A stretch of 64,000 bases of DNA from assembly GCF_022419205.1 (NCBI RefSeq), contig NZ_JAJOZU010000001.1:124001-188000 (forward strand), read 5' to 3'. The notes beneath the pieces were generated by a model. The model saw only the letters and a list, made by a program, of their open reading frames with translations. It did not search any database and had not been told where the DNA came from. Position 1 is the first letter of the stretch. Every line of letters begins with the position of its first letter. Below are positions 11,861-20,166 of the stretch, one piece after another. Source of the DNA: Thermomonas alba (GTDB lineage Bacteria > Pseudomonadota > Gammaproteobacteria > Xanthomonadales > Xanthomonadaceae). A program made the position numbers and the translations under genes.

Positions 11861-12913
11861 TCAGCCGAGGCTGGCGCGGAAGCGCTCGAACGCTGCTATG
11901 GCGTCTTCGACGCGGATCAGATCCATCACGCCTTCGGCCTCGATCTTCGTGCCCCATGGGAGCTCCGACGCCGGCTTGCCGCGGTATTTCCGCGCGGCAT
12001 CGTCGTAGCGGTCCACGCACCAGCGGCGGTCGGAATACGGGCCGCTGCGGTGCGGGTTGGTGGCGGCGTGCAGCCCCAACACCTTGGTGCCCATCGCGTT
12101 GGCGATGTGCATCGGCCCGGAGTCCGGGGTCACCAGCAGGTCGGCGCGTGCGAGCAGGGCCGGCAGCTGCTTGAGGGTGTCTTTGCCGATCAGATCCAGC
12201 ACCCCATCGCGCGCCGCCATCGCGGCGAGGATGGCATCGCCGGTGCGGCGCTCCAGTTCGCTGCGGCCGCCGCACAGCACGATCCGCCAGCCCTGCGCGG
12301 CGGCGTGATCGGCCAGCGCGGCGTAACGCTCGGCGCGCCAGTTGCGCAGGGGGTGGCTGGAGCAGGGCGAGATCATCAGCGTGCGGCGGCCGTCGTCCGG
12401 CCATTGCGCACGCGCCCAGGCATGGGCTGCGTCCGGCACCGGGAGATTCCAGACGACCTCCCGGCGCGTCAGCCCAAGCGGACGGCAAAAACTGCCGATG
12501 GCGTCCAGCACATGGACATTGCCGCAGTCGGGGATCCGCTCGCTGATGAACAGGCCGTGGCCTTCCTTGCTGCGGGCGCGGTCGTAGCCGATCCTGCGCT
12601 GTGCCGGCACGAACGCGGAGAGCAGGTTCGCGCGGGCCGAGACCTGCAGCTGCAGCAGCGCGTCGAAGCGCTGACCCAACTCGCGGCGCAGGGCGCGCAT
12701 CCCGGCCAGGCCGGTTTTCTTGTCATACTCCACGAAGCGCACGCCGGGCAGGCCGTCCAGCAGGCGGTGTTCGCCGCGGCCGATGATCCAGGTCAGTGCT
12801 ACATCCGGTAGCCCGGTTTGCAGGGTGTGCACCAGCGGCAGTACGTGGGTGACGTCGCCCAGCGCGGATAGGCGCAGCAGGCAGATCGAGCGCGGAGCAT
12901 GGGGTTTGGGCAC
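11861..12913 (-). CDS. GT9 family glycosyltransferase (heptosyltransferase-like)
   Basis: 350 residues with a GTG start at 12913 ([20 protein letters not shown]). ATG codons further upstream exist but would overlap the divergent kinase gene. The N-terminal Rossmann half starts with [12 protein letters not shown], the usual opening of ADP-heptose:LPS heptosyltransferases. The donor site in the C-terminal half has [14 protein letters not shown]. It likely adds a sugar to the LPS inner core at the cytoplasmic face. The sugar cannot be read from sequence; some xanthomonads lack core heptose. It is divergent from the Kdo kinase gene, 21 bases apart. Confidence 0.85.
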   Translation of the reverse strand: MPKPHAPRSICLLRLSALGDVTHVLPLVHTLQTGLPDVALTWIIGRGEHRLLDGLPGVRFVEYDKKTGLAGMRALRRELGQRFDALLQLQVSARANLLSAFVPAQRRIGYDRARSKEGHGLFISERIPDCGNVHVLDAIGSFCRPLGLTRREVVWNLPVPDAAHAWARAQWPDDGRRTLMISPCSSHPLRNWRAERYAALADHAAAQGWRIVLCGGRSELERRTGDAILAAMAARDGVLDLIGKDTLKQLPALLARADLLVTPDSGPMHIANAMGTKVLGLHAATNPHRSGPYSDRRWCVDRYDDAARKYRGKPASELPWGTKIEAEGVMDLIRVEDAIAAFERFRASLG

Positions 12914-12921
12914 GCGGTTGC

Positions 12922-12927
12922 TACACT
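12922..12927 (+). promoter_or_regulatory. -10 box placed for a leaderless kdkA transcript
   Basis: TACACT ends seven bases before the kdkA ATG at 12935, and no Shine-Dalgarno sequence precedes that ATG. A start of transcription at or one base before the A of ATG is expected. No good -35 box is seen. Confidence 0.35.
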
Positions 12928-12934
12928 CGCCAGA

Positions 12935-13678
12935 ATGACTGGTTTCGACGCCAACGAGCATCTGACGCCGTTCCGCGACGCGCGCGGCTATGGTGCGATT
13001 CTGTTCGACCGCACCCAGGTGCGGCAACCCGAGCCGGCGTGGTTCGATCCCGAGTATTGGGGCGCGGCGGCGCAACCGGTTTCGGAGGGTGGGCGCGGCG
13101 GCGCCTGGTTCATCGACTCCGGCCAGGGCGATGCGCTGCTGCGGCATTACCTGCGCGGCGGGCTGATGGCCAGATTCAGCCGTGATCGCCACCTCTGGCG
13201 CGGTATCCAGCGCGTGCGCAGCTTCGCCGAATACCGCCTGCTGCGCGCTCTGCGCGCGAAGCAGCTACCGGTGCCGCTGCCGTTCGCGGCCTGGTACCGA
13301 CGCGAGGGCCTGCAATACCAGGCTGCGATCCTGATGCAGCGGCTGCGCGACGTGCGCTCGCTGGCCGCGCTGGCCGCGGATGAAGCGGCCCCCTGGGAGG
13401 CGGCCGGGCAACTGATTGCGCGCTTCCACCGCGCCGGCCTGGATCATGCCGATCTCAATGCGCACAACCTTCTCTTCGACGCCCAGGGCCGCGGCTGGAT
13501 GATCGATTTCGACCGCTCGCGACTGCGCATCCCCGCTACCGGCTGGCGCGAGGCGAACCTGCAGCGCCTACGCCGCTCCCTGCACAAACAGCGCGGCATG
13601 CGCAGCGCGGAGGCAGTCGAGGCCGATTTCGCCCGCCTGCGCACGGCCTATGCGGCGACCTGGGCGCGCGGCTACTGA
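12935..13678 (+). CDS. kdkA: 3-deoxy-D-manno-octulosonic acid (Kdo) kinase
   Basis: Phosphorylates the Kdo residue of lipid A-Kdo, an inner-core LPS step, using ATP. 247 residues with a eukaryote-like kinase fold: the family motif LLRHYLRGG (residues 68-76), the catalytic loop HADLNAHN (171-178, with Asp173) and the metal-binding DFD (191-193). Bacteria whose core has one phosphorylated Kdo carry this gene. The divergent GT9 transferase supports a role in LPS core building. No Shine-Dalgarno is seen; a -10 box at 12922-12927 suggests leaderless initiation. Confidence 0.9.
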   Translation: MTGFDANEHLTPFRDARGYGAILFDRTQVRQPEPAWFDPEYWGAAAQPVSEGGRGGAWFIDSGQGDALLRHYLRGGLMARFSRDRHLWRGIQRVRSFAEYRLLRALRAKQLPVPLPFAAWYRREGLQYQAAILMQRLRDVRSLAALAADEAAPWEAAGQLIARFHRAGLDHADLNAHNLLFDAQGRGWMIDFDRSRLRIPATGWREANLQRLRRSLHKQRGMRSAEAVEADFARLRTAYAATWARGY

Positions 13679-13755
13679 GGCTGGCGGGACAGGCGCGCAC
13701 CCGCCCGGATGACGCGGTCCGCGGGATGGCGACGGGCCGGGCCAGAAAAGGCGGC

Positions 13756-13857
13756 GGCCCCGCCGACTGGCCTCGGCGCCCGCGTCGATCGATACCGTTG
13801 CTGCCTTCCGGCCCTGGCGGGGTTTTCGACCTAGCGTCGCGAGGGGCCGACGGGGCC
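13756..13857 (-). ncRNA. ffs: signal recognition particle RNA, 4.5S (small bacterial type)
   Basis: The reverse strand reads CAGGGCCGGAAGGCAGCA in its middle, the apical SRP motif that binds Ffh. The two ends pair (GGCCCCGTC with GGCGGGGCC), so the whole forms the long hairpin of 4.5S RNA, about 102 bases. TTTTCT follows the 3' side of the gene (reverse strand, 13745-13750) as a likely terminator. It lies between kdkA and tRNA-Ser(GGA). Confidence 0.93.
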
Positions 13858-13924
13858 ACCATGGACGCGGGCCGCGGCAGGCGCGGCCCGTGAAGCTTCA
13901 AGCATCGACCCGGATGCGTTGAAC

Positions 13925-14017
13925 TGGCGGAGAGAGGGGGATTCGAACCCCCGAGGCGGGGTTTAGCCGCCTACACACTTTCCAGGCGTGCTCCTTCAAC
14001 CACTCGGACACCTCTCC
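13925..14017 (-). tRNA. tRNA-Ser (anticodon GGA)
   Basis: 93 bases with encoded CCA. Acceptor GGAGAGG / CCTCTCC, anticodon loop CTGGAAA with GGA, and a long GC-rich variable arm. It is the second serine tRNA of the window, 2.6 kb from the CGA isoacceptor and on the same strand. Confidence 0.96.
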
Positions 14018-14027
14018 GGAACGGTTC

Positions 14028-14056
14028 ATTCTAGCGGTGGTGCGAGGCTTCCACAA
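14028..14056 (-). promoter_or_regulatory. promoter of tRNA-Ser(GGA)
   Basis: Reverse strand TTGTGG (14051-14056), 17 bases, TAGAAT (14028-14033), ten bases before the mature 5' end. Confidence 0.6.
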
Positions 14057-14096
14057 CACGCGGATGGCGTGGCGGCGAGAATGACTCACTCCGTGC

Positions 14097-14102
14097 CACA
14101 AT
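14097..14102 (+). promoter_or_regulatory. -10-like box placed for a leaderless dnaX transcript
   Basis: CACAAT ends six bases before the dnaX ATG at 14109, and no ribosome site is visible between them. Weak on its own; noted because the same geometry recurs before kdkA, rluF and lhr. Confidence 0.25.
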
Positions 14103-14108
14103 GCCGGC

Positions 14109-15833
14109 ATGTCCTACCTCGTGCTCGCTCGCAAGTGGCGCCCCAAGCGTTTCGCCGAACTGGTCGGTCAGGAACACGTGGTGCGCGCGCTGACCAATGC
14201 GCTGCAGACCGGCCGCGTCCACCATGCGTTCCTGTTCACGGGCACCCGTGGAGTCGGCAAGACCACCATCGCCCGCATCTTCGCCAAGAGCCTGAACTGC
14301 GAGCGCGGCACCAGCGCCGACCCTTGCGGCGAGTGTGAGACTTGCCTGGCGATCGACGCCGGTCGTTACATCGACTTGCTGGAGATCGACGCCGCTTCCA
14401 ACACCGGCGTGGACAACGTGCGCGAGCTGATCGAGAACGCCCAGTACATGCCCAGCCGCGGCAAGTACAAGGTGTATCTGATCGACGAAGTGCACATGCT
14501 CTCCAAACCGGCGTTCAACGCCCTGTTGAAGACGCTGGAAGAGCCGCCTGCGCACGTCAAGTTCCTGTTCGCGACCACCGATCCTGAAAAACTGCTGGTG
14601 ACGGTGCTCAGCCGCTGCCTGCAGTTCAACCTGAAGCGACTGGACGAAGGGCAGATCGCCGGCCAGCTGCGCAAGATCCTGGCGGCCGAGGGCATCGAAG
14701 CCGATGACGATGCGGTGGCGCAGCTGGCGCGCGCTGCGGATGGCAGCCTGCGCGATGGGCTGTCGCTGCTGGATCAGGCGATTGCCTATGCCGGCGGTCG
14801 TCTGGATGGGGCGACGGTGGCGAGCATGCTGGGCACCGTCGATCGCACCCGGGTGCAGGCGCTGCTAGCGGCGCTGGCGGATGCCGATGGCGCGCGGCTG
14901 CTGGCCGAAGTGGCGCAGCTGGCGGAGTTCGCGCCAGACTGGGGCAGCATCCTCGAAGCGTTTGCCCATGCGCTGCATCGCATCCAGGTCAAGCAGCTGG
15001 TGCCATCGGTCGATGTCGGCGGCGATGCCATCGATGTCGAAGGCTTGGCTGCGCGCCTGCGGCCGGAGCTGGTGCAGCTGTGGTACCAGATGGCGCTGCA
15101 CGGTCGCCGCGATCTCGAACTGGCGCCCAGCCCGCGCAGCGGTTTCGAGATGACCTTGCTGCGAATGCTGGCGTTTCGGCCAGAGGCCGGCGATCCGGCG
15201 CCTTCGCAAATCCGCGCGCCCGTCCGCCACGCCAGCGCGCCGGCTGCGCACGTCCGCGCCGAGGCGGCAGCGCGTGCGCGCGCGCAGCTACAGCAGGAAG
15301 CAACGGATCTTGCGCCTTCGGTGCCGACGTCCGATCCGATGCGGCAGGCGCAGAGCTTCGAGACGATCACGCCAAGACAGCCGTCTGCGCCGGCAGCGAC
15401 AGCGACGGGGCCGGCCGCCAGCGCGCTGTTGGTGACCGATTCCGAACACTGGCTGCAGCTGGTGCGTGAGCTGGCCGCCAGCGGAGAGCTGAAAGGAGCC
15501 GTGAAGGTGCTGGCCGAACACGCCGCTTTCCGCGGACACACCGATGGCATGCTGCGGCTGGCGATCGCTCCGGAGCACGAGCATCTGAAATCGCCGCGCC
15601 TGGTGCTGCAACTGGATGCCGTCCTCAGCCGGCGCCTGGGTGGCCCGGCGCAAGTGCGGTTCGAAATCGACGCGACCCAGGGGCAGACTGCGCAGGCGCG
15701 CAGCGCACGCGAGCGCGATATCCGCCAGGCCGACGCCGAGGCCGGTTTCCTGGCCGATCCCGCGATCCAGCGTCTGGTGCAGACGCATGGCGCGCAGGTC
15801 CTGCCGGATTCGATCCGGCCGCTGGATGCCTGA
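14109..15833 (+). CDS. dnaX: DNA polymerase III subunits tau/gamma
   Basis: Clamp-loader ATPase that loads the sliding clamp and, as tau, links the polymerase cores. 574 residues, somewhat shorter than E. coli tau. Walker A GTRGVGKT (residues 45-52), a zinc site formed by Cys64, Cys73, Cys76 and Cys79, Walker B LIDEVHML and the sensor SRC (LSRCLQF). A low-complexity Ala/Pro/Gln linker separates the ATPase from the tau-specific C-terminal domains. I see no canonical slippery A-rich heptamer for the gamma frameshift. First gene of the conserved dnaX-ybaB-recR cluster. Confidence 0.96.
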   Translation: MSYLVLARKWRPKRFAELVGQEHVVRALTNALQTGRVHHAFLFTGTRGVGKTTIARIFAKSLNCERGTSADPCGECETCLAIDAGRYIDLLEIDAASNTGVDNVRELIENAQYMPSRGKYKVYLIDEVHMLSKPAFNALLKTLEEPPAHVKFLFATTDPEKLLVTVLSRCLQFNLKRLDEGQIAGQLRKILAAEGIEADDDAVAQLARAADGSLRDGLSLLDQAIAYAGGRLDGATVASMLGTVDRTRVQALLAALADADGARLLAEVAQLAEFAPDWGSILEAFAHALHRIQVKQLVPSVDVGGDAIDVEGLAARLRPELVQLWYQMALHGRRDLELAPSPRSGFEMTLLRMLAFRPEAGDPAPSQIRAPVRHASAPAAHVRAEAAARARAQLQQEATDLAPSVPTSDPMRQAQSFETITPRQPSAPAATATGPAASALLVTDSEHWLQLVRELAASGELKGAVKVLAEHAAFRGHTDGMLRLAIAPEHEHLKSPRLVLQLDAVLSRRLGGPAQVRFEIDATQGQTAQARSARERDIRQADAEAGFLADPAIQRLVQTHGAQVLPDSIRPLDA

Positions 15834-15883
15834 CGCGTTCCGATTCCCTATCCCAACGAAGCCCAAACGAAACGGACGCCAAT

Positions 15884-16204
15884 ATGCGTGGAAACATTGC
15901 CCAGCTGATGCAGCAGGCTCAGAAAATGCAGGAAAACATGCAGCGTGTGCAGGAAGAGATCGCCGCGCTGGAGGTCACCGGGAGCGCCGCCGCTGGAATG
16001 GTCGCCGTCACCTTGGGTGGGCGCATGGACTGCCGCAAGGTGCGCATCGATCCGGCCGCGCTCGCGGACCCGGAGATGCTCGAAGACCTGATTGCCGCCG
16101 CCTTCAACGACGCCGTCAACAAGATCAATGCGGCCAGTCAGGAGAAAATGGCCGCGGCCACCGCCGGGTTGCCGCTGCCGCCCGGGATGAAGCTGCCGTT
16201 CTGA
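15884..16204 (+). CDS. ybaB: nucleoid-associated protein, YbaB/EbfC family
   Basis: Small DNA-binding dimer of 106 residues. The N-terminal helix [19 protein letters not shown] and the ending [11 protein letters not shown] are typical of the family. Residues 28-60 hold the beta region that forms the tweezer-like dimer. It lies 50 bases after dnaX and 48 before recR, the usual order in gammaproteobacteria, and probably shares their transcript. Confidence 0.95.
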   Translation: MRGNIAQLMQQAQKMQENMQRVQEEIAALEVTGSAAAGMVAVTLGGRMDCRKVRIDPAALADPEMLEDLIAAAFNDAVNKINAASQEKMAAATAGLPLPPGMKLPF

Positions 16205-16213
16205 TCTCTTCTT

Positions 16214-16243
16214 GCCGTCATCCGTCAATGCGGAGATGACGGC
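16214..16243 (+). other. stem-loop between ybaB and recR
   Basis: Perfect 9-bp stem (GCCGTCATC / GATGACGGC) whose loop can add a short CCG/CGG pairing. It ends just before the AGGACC ribosome site of recR. No T run follows, so it may be an mRNA stability or translation element inside the operon rather than a terminator. Confidence 0.5.
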
Positions 16244-16252
16244 CAGGACCAT

Positions 16253-16852
16253 ATGACCGCTTCCCTGCTCGAACAACTGATCGACGCCCTGCGCGTGCTT
16301 CCCGGTGTCGGCCCGAAGTCCGCGCAGCGGATGGCCTATCACCTGCTGGAGCGCCAGCGTGACGGTGGCCGTCGCTTGGCCGAAGTGCTGGCGGTGGCGA
16401 TGGAGCGGGTGGGGCACTGCCGGCGCTGCCGCGACTTCAGCGAGGTCGAGGTCTGCGCGGTCTGCGCCAGCCCCGCGCGCGACGCCCACCTGCTGTGCGT
16501 GGTGGAAACCCCGGCCGATCGCCTCGCAATCGAGCAGGCCACCGGCTATCGCGGGCTGTACTTCGTACTGCAGGGACGGCTCAGCCCGCTGGATGGCATC
16601 GGCCCGCGCGAGTTGGGATTGGATCTGCTCGCGCAGCGGCTGGAGGAAGGCGAGGTCCGCGAGCTGATCGTCGCCACCAACCCTACGGTGGAAGGCGAGG
16701 CGACCGCGCACTACCTGGCGCAGCTGGCGCGTGCGCGCGGCGTGCGCCCCAGCCGGCTGGCGCATGGCGTGCCGCTGGGGGGCGAGTTGGAGTACGTGGA
16801 TCGCGGCACCTTGTCGCATGCGTTCGGCAGCCGCAGCGAGATGCCAGGATGA
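16253..16852 (+). CDS. recR: recombination mediator protein RecR
   Basis: Works with RecO (and RecF) to load RecA on gapped single-stranded DNA. 199 residues, usual length. N-terminal helix-hairpin-helix ([13 protein letters not shown], residues 16-28), zinc finger with Cys56, Cys59, Cys68 and Cys71, Toprim domain starting [15 protein letters not shown] with the later [12 protein letters not shown], and the C-terminal Walker B-like [15 protein letters not shown]. Last gene of the dnaX cluster; the 146-base repeat element begins 51 bases later. Confidence 0.97.
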   Translation: MTASLLEQLIDALRVLPGVGPKSAQRMAYHLLERQRDGGRRLAEVLAVAMERVGHCRRCRDFSEVEVCAVCASPARDAHLLCVVETPADRLAIEQATGYRGLYFVLQGRLSPLDGIGPRELGLDLLAQRLEEGEVRELIVATNPTVEGEATAHYLAQLARARGVRPSRLAHGVPLGGELEYVDRGTLSHAFGSRSEMPG

Positions 16853-16902
16853 GTGGCGGCAGGGTGGAGAGCGGCGGGTGTCTGGCCTACACTCGCCCGA
16901 GA

Positions 16903-17048
16903 GAACCTCGGATCCACGCAGAGGTTCCCGCCGGCCATGGATGACCGGCCACGCATCCAGCATGCCCGTGATGGATGCGTGGGCGCCGAGTCCGGGCCGA
17001 TACCGGACCCGGCTGGGCTGACAACGCCTGGATGGTGCTGTCCAGACC
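16903..17048 (+). repeat. 146-base structured intergenic repeat, copy A
   Basis: A series of hairpins: GAACCTC/GAGGTTC (16903-16909 with 16921-16927), GCCGG/CCGGC (16930-16934 with 16945-16949), CACGCATCCA/TGGATGCGTG (16950-16959 with 16972-16981) and GTCCGG/CCGGAC (16990-16995 with 17003-17008), then the conserved tail GCTGACAACGCCTGG. A second copy of the same length lies at 52906-53051 on the reverse strand; I judge roughly three quarters of positions identical. The element ends 34 bases before the HIT gene. I know no name for it. Confidence 0.85.
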
Positions 17049-17082
17049 TTCCCTAGATTCTGCTCTTCTCCTGCGTCTTGCC

Positions 17083-17433
17083 ATGGCCGATACCATCTTC
17101 CACAAGATCCTACGCCGCGAGATTCCGGCCGATATCGTGTACGAGGACGAGCACCTGATCGCCTTCCGCGACATCGCGCCGCAGGCGCCGGTGCACGTGC
17201 TGTTCGTGCCCAAGCGCGACTACGCCACCCTGAACGACGTGCCGGAGGAAGACGCGCTCGTGATCGGCCGGCTGGCGACCGCCGCGGCGCGCTACGCCAA
17301 GGCCCAGGGGTTCGCTGAATCGGGCTACCGGCTCGTGATGAACTGCAACCAGGACGCCGGCCAGACCGTGTTCCAGATCCACCTGCACCTGCTGGCCGGC
17401 GCGCCGCTGGGACGGTTCGGCACCCCGGCCTGA
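17083..17433 (+). CDS. HIT-family nucleotide hydrolase (HinT-like)
   Basis: 116 residues of the histidine triad family, which hydrolyses nucleoside phosphoramidates or similar adenylated compounds. It starts MADTIFHKILRREIPADIVYED, and the family core APQAPVHVLFVPK and MNCNQDAGQTVF is intact. The triad reads Q-I-H-L-H: the first His of the usual H-x-H-x-H is Gln, while the middle (nucleophile) and last His remain. The start is the ATG at 17083; the frame is open upstream but that part is the repeat element. Catalytic efficiency could be altered; this is inference. Confidence 0.92.
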   Translation: MADTIFHKILRREIPADIVYEDEHLIAFRDIAPQAPVHVLFVPKRDYATLNDVPEEDALVIGRLATAAARYAKAQGFAESGYRLVMNCNQDAGQTVFQIHLHLLAGAPLGRFGTPA

Positions 17434-17522
17434 GCCTGCGGGCACAGCGCGGGCGGCCTATTTTGGGTGTTGCGGAAATGTCATAATCCCGCAACTTTTC
17501 GCTCAAGCTTGCGCTCAGGCCC

Positions 17523-18149
17523 ATGTTTTCCCTGCAAACCATTTTCGGCTCCGGCATGCAGTTCTATGCGCTGCTGGACGATGCCGCAGCCGCCGCCTAC
17601 GACAGCGCCAAGGCACTGCACGCGATGATGAAGGCCGCCGACCGCCAGCCGGCGCTGGATGCGTTCAAGTTGGCGCGCCAGCGTGAGCGCGCGGCGGCCG
17701 ACAAGATCAGCCGCGCGCTGGTGGACAGCTATATCACCCCGATCGAGCGCGAGGACATCGAGGCGTTGGGCTCGGCGCTGTTCAAGATTCCCAAGCAGAT
17801 CGAGAAGTTCGCCGATCGCTACGCGCTGGCGGTCCAGCATCTGGCCCACATCGATTTCGCGCCGCGCGCGGCGATGCTGGAGCAGGCCGCGGCGGTCGTG
17901 GTGGAGATGGTGGGCGATCTGCGCCGGATGAACCTCGACCGCATGAGCGCGCTCAACGAAAAGCTGCGGGCGATCGAGAACGAGGCCGACCGGCTGATGC
18001 TGGAGCTGTACCGCGAGATCTACTCCGGCCGGCTGGACAGCCTGCAGATGTTCCTGCTCAAGGAGTTCTTCGAGATCCTGGAGAAGGCCATCGACCGTTG
18101 CCGCGAGGCCGGCGTGGTGGCCTACCAGATCGTGCTCAAGAACAGCTGA
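17523..18149 (+). CDS. DUF47 / PhoU-like regulator of phosphate transport
   Basis: 208 residues, nearly all helical, of the TIGR00153/DUF47 family that accompanies Pit transporters. It shows the acidic/basic helix pattern of PhoU-like bundles (for example ADKISRALVDSYITPIEREDIEAL near residues 60-83). It lies 12 bases before pit, so they form a two-gene operon; DUF47 proteins are thought to modulate Pit. A TGTCATAAT motif at 17477-17485 upstream resembles half a Pho box and could equally be a -10 box. Confidence 0.88.
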   Translation: MFSLQTIFGSGMQFYALLDDAAAAAYDSAKALHAMMKAADRQPALDAFKLARQRERAAADKISRALVDSYITPIEREDIEALGSALFKIPKQIEKFADRYALAVQHLAHIDFAPRAAMLEQAAAVVVEMVGDLRRMNLDRMSALNEKLRAIENEADRLMLELYREIYSGRLDSLQMFLLKEFFEILEKAIDRCREAGVVAYQIVLKNS

Positions 18150-18161
18150 CGGGGCCGCGCC

Positions 18162-19283
18162 ATGCTGACCCTCGTGCTCGTGGTGATCGTGGCCGCGCTC
18201 GTGTTCGAGTTCATCAACGGCTTCCACGATACCGCCAACTCGATCGCCACCGTGGTGGCCACCAAGGTGCTCTCGCCGTGGCAGGCGGTCATGCTGGCTG
18301 CGGTGATGAACCTGGTCGGCGCCATGATGGGGACCGCGGTGGCCAAGACCATCGCCTCCGGCCTGGTGGATACCGACGTGGTGCAGGTGTCCTCGCAAAT
18401 AATTCTGTGCGCGCTGCTGGGCGGCATCGCGTGGAACCTGATCACCTGGTGGAAGGGGCTGCCGTCCTCGTCCTCGCATGCCCTGATCGGCGGTCTGTGC
18501 GGGGCGGCGCTGGCCGCGGCCCACAACGACATGAATGCGCTGATCTGGTCGCAGACGATGGGCGACTGGACCAAGAACAAGGGCCTGCTGTGGAAGGTGG
18601 TGGTGCCGATGGTGTCCTCGCCGATCGCGGGCTTTCTGCTGGGCATCCTGGTGATGTTGCTGCTGTGGGCGATCATCAGCATGCTGGCGCGCGCCGGTGG
18701 CCGGCTTGCCCGCTTGGCGCGGCCGCACAAGGTCAATCGATTCTTCGGCAAGGTGCAGATCCTGTCCGCCGCCTACATGGGCTATGCGCACGGCCAGAAC
18801 GATGCGCAAAAGACCATGGGCATCATCGCGCTGACCCTGTTCGGCGCGCAGTCCGCCGGTGCGCTCAACGATCTGCCGGAGTGGCTGTCCTTCCTGCATC
18901 CATCGAGTACCGATCCGCAGGGGATCGCAGGTTGGATCATCGTCACCTGCGCGCTGGTGATGGCGTTCGGCACCGCGTCCGGCGGCTGGCGGATCATCAA
19001 GACCCTCGGCCACAAGATGGTGCGCCTGCATCCGATCAATGGGTTCGCGGCGGAGACCAGCTCGGCCACCATCCTGACCCTGGCGGCGCATTACGGCATG
19101 CCGGTGTCCACCACCCACTCGATTTCCACCGCGATCATGGGCGTGGGGTTCGCCAAGAACCCGCGCGCGCTCAAGCTCACCGTGGTGGAACGCATCATTT
19201 GGGCGTGGATCCTGACCCTGCCGGCTGCAGGCGGCATGGCTTATGGCCTGTTCCGGCTGCTGGAAGCGCTGGGCTGGGCTTGA
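18162..19283 (+). CDS. pit: low-affinity inorganic phosphate transporter (PiT family)
   Basis: Inner-membrane transporter that takes up metal-phosphate with protons. 373 residues with about 10 membrane segments. Both halves carry the inverted PHO4 signature: FINGFHDTANSIATVV near residues 15-30 and YAHGQNDAQKTMGI near 207-220. A short hydrophilic stretch after residue 180 separates the halves. It is co-transcribed with the upstream PhoU-like gene. The C-terminal half keeps STTHSISTAIMG, the second conserved Pit motif. Confidence 0.94.
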   Translation: MLTLVLVVIVAALVFEFINGFHDTANSIATVVATKVLSPWQAVMLAAVMNLVGAMMGTAVAKTIASGLVDTDVVQVSSQIILCALLGGIAWNLITWWKGLPSSSSHALIGGLCGAALAAAHNDMNALIWSQTMGDWTKNKGLLWKVVVPMVSSPIAGFLLGILVMLLLWAIISMLARAGGRLARLARPHKVNRFFGKVQILSAAYMGYAHGQNDAQKTMGIIALTLFGAQSAGALNDLPEWLSFLHPSSTDPQGIAGWIIVTCALVMAFGTASGGWRIIKTLGHKMVRLHPINGFAAETSSATILTLAAHYGMPVSTTHSISTAIMGVGFAKNPRALKLTVVERIIWAWILTLPAAGGMAYGLFRLLEALGWA

Positions 19284-19316
19284 CCGGAGATCCGGCGACG
19301 GTCGGCGCGAGCGCGC

Positions 19317-19727
19317 TTACAGCAGGTCGCCGCCGGCCGACATCCGGTGTTCCATCTGATCGCCGGTGCCGCCGATCTCCAGCACCAGGCGGTCGATTTC
19401 GGCGGCGGTCAGCCCGTCATAGGGACGGTTTTCGCACAGGTGCAGGAAGGGGACGCCGTCGAGTTCGCTGATCGCCAGATAGCCGACCCGGCTTTCGAAG
19501 TTGAAGCGCAGCGCGCGCCGCGCATCCAGCCCGACGATCGGCGCCACTGCGGTGCTGACCCGCAGATAGTTGCGGCCATCATCGCCCTGCAGTTCGGCCA
19601 GGAAGATCGCCTGATGCCGCTTGCCCTGCGCCAGCGACAGCTCCACGCAAACCAGGAACGGTTCCTGCACGCTCAGGCGGTAGCCGGCGCTGACCAGATG
19701 GCGGCGGATCTGTTCGAAGTTCTGCAT
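19317..19727 (-). CDS. conserved hypothetical protein (possible secretion-chaperone-like fold)
   Basis: 136 residues, MQNFEQIRRHLVSAGYRLSVQEP at the start; no signal peptide or membrane segment. The alternating beta strands and terminal helices with few charged loops recall the CesT/YbjN-type chaperone fold, but I see no decisive motif and do not assign a function. It converges with pit and diverges from the alkyltransferase-like gene 45 bases away. Confidence 0.6.
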   Translation of the reverse strand: MQNFEQIRRHLVSAGYRLSVQEPFLVCVELSLAQGKRHQAIFLAELQGDDGRNYLRVSTAVAPIVGLDARRALRFNFESRVGYLAISELDGVPFLHLCENRPYDGLTAAEIDRLVLEIGGTGDQMEHRMSAGGDLL

Positions 19728-19772
19728 GACGGCGTCACCATGGATGGACCGCCGGCTATGCTAGCGCGGAAC

Positions 19773-20126
19773 ATGGCTCGTCTCGACCCTCCCGCTGCGC
19801 ACGATGCGCCCGATCAGCGCATCCTGGCGGCCATTCGCGCCCTGCCGCGTGGGCAGGTGGCCAGCTATGGCGCGATCGCCCGCCGCGCCGGGCTGCCGGG
19901 GCGCGCGCGGCGGGTGGCGCGGCTGCTGGCGCGCAGCGAGGACCCCGGCCTGCCCTGGCACCGGGTGCTGCGCGCGGACGGGCGGATCGCCTTCCCGCCG
20001 GGGTCGGATGCGTTTCGCGAGCAATGCCGGCGCCTGCAGGCCGAGGGTGTGCAGGTCGTGCGCGGCCGGGTGCGCTTGCCGCCGGCTGAAGACGATCTCG
20101 ATGCGGTGCTCTGGCGGCCGCGCTGA
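19773..20126 (+). CDS. alkyltransferase-like protein (ATL, MGMT family without catalytic Cys)
   Basis: 117 residues with the helix-turn-helix DNA-binding domain of O6-alkylguanine-DNA alkyltransferases (QVASYGAIARRAGLPGRARRVA). The active-site PCHRV reads P-W-H-R-V (Trp62), so it cannot accept alkyl groups; ATL proteins instead bind O6-alkylguanine and hand the lesion to nucleotide excision repair. Start 19773 (MARLDPP) is chosen; 19758 is an in-frame alternative. No ribosome site is clear for either. Confidence 0.88.
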   Translation: MARLDPPAAHDAPDQRILAAIRALPRGQVASYGAIARRAGLPGRARRVARLLARSEDPGLPWHRVLRADGRIAFPPGSDAFREQCRRLQAEGVQVVRGRVRLPPAEDDLDAVLWRPR

Positions 20127-20166
20127 GCGGCTATGATGCGCTGCAACGAAACCGGATGACGCACGG

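Noticed and set aside
14109-15833. Programmed frameshift in dnaX that would make gamma
   Set aside because: No canonical slippery heptamer was found; the only A-rich spot, GAAAAAC near 14585, is in the ATPase part and in an unsuitable place.
17470-17490. Pho box before the DUF47-pit operon
   Set aside because: Only one half-site, TGTCATAAT, is present and no second half at 11 bases; it fits a -10 box equally well.
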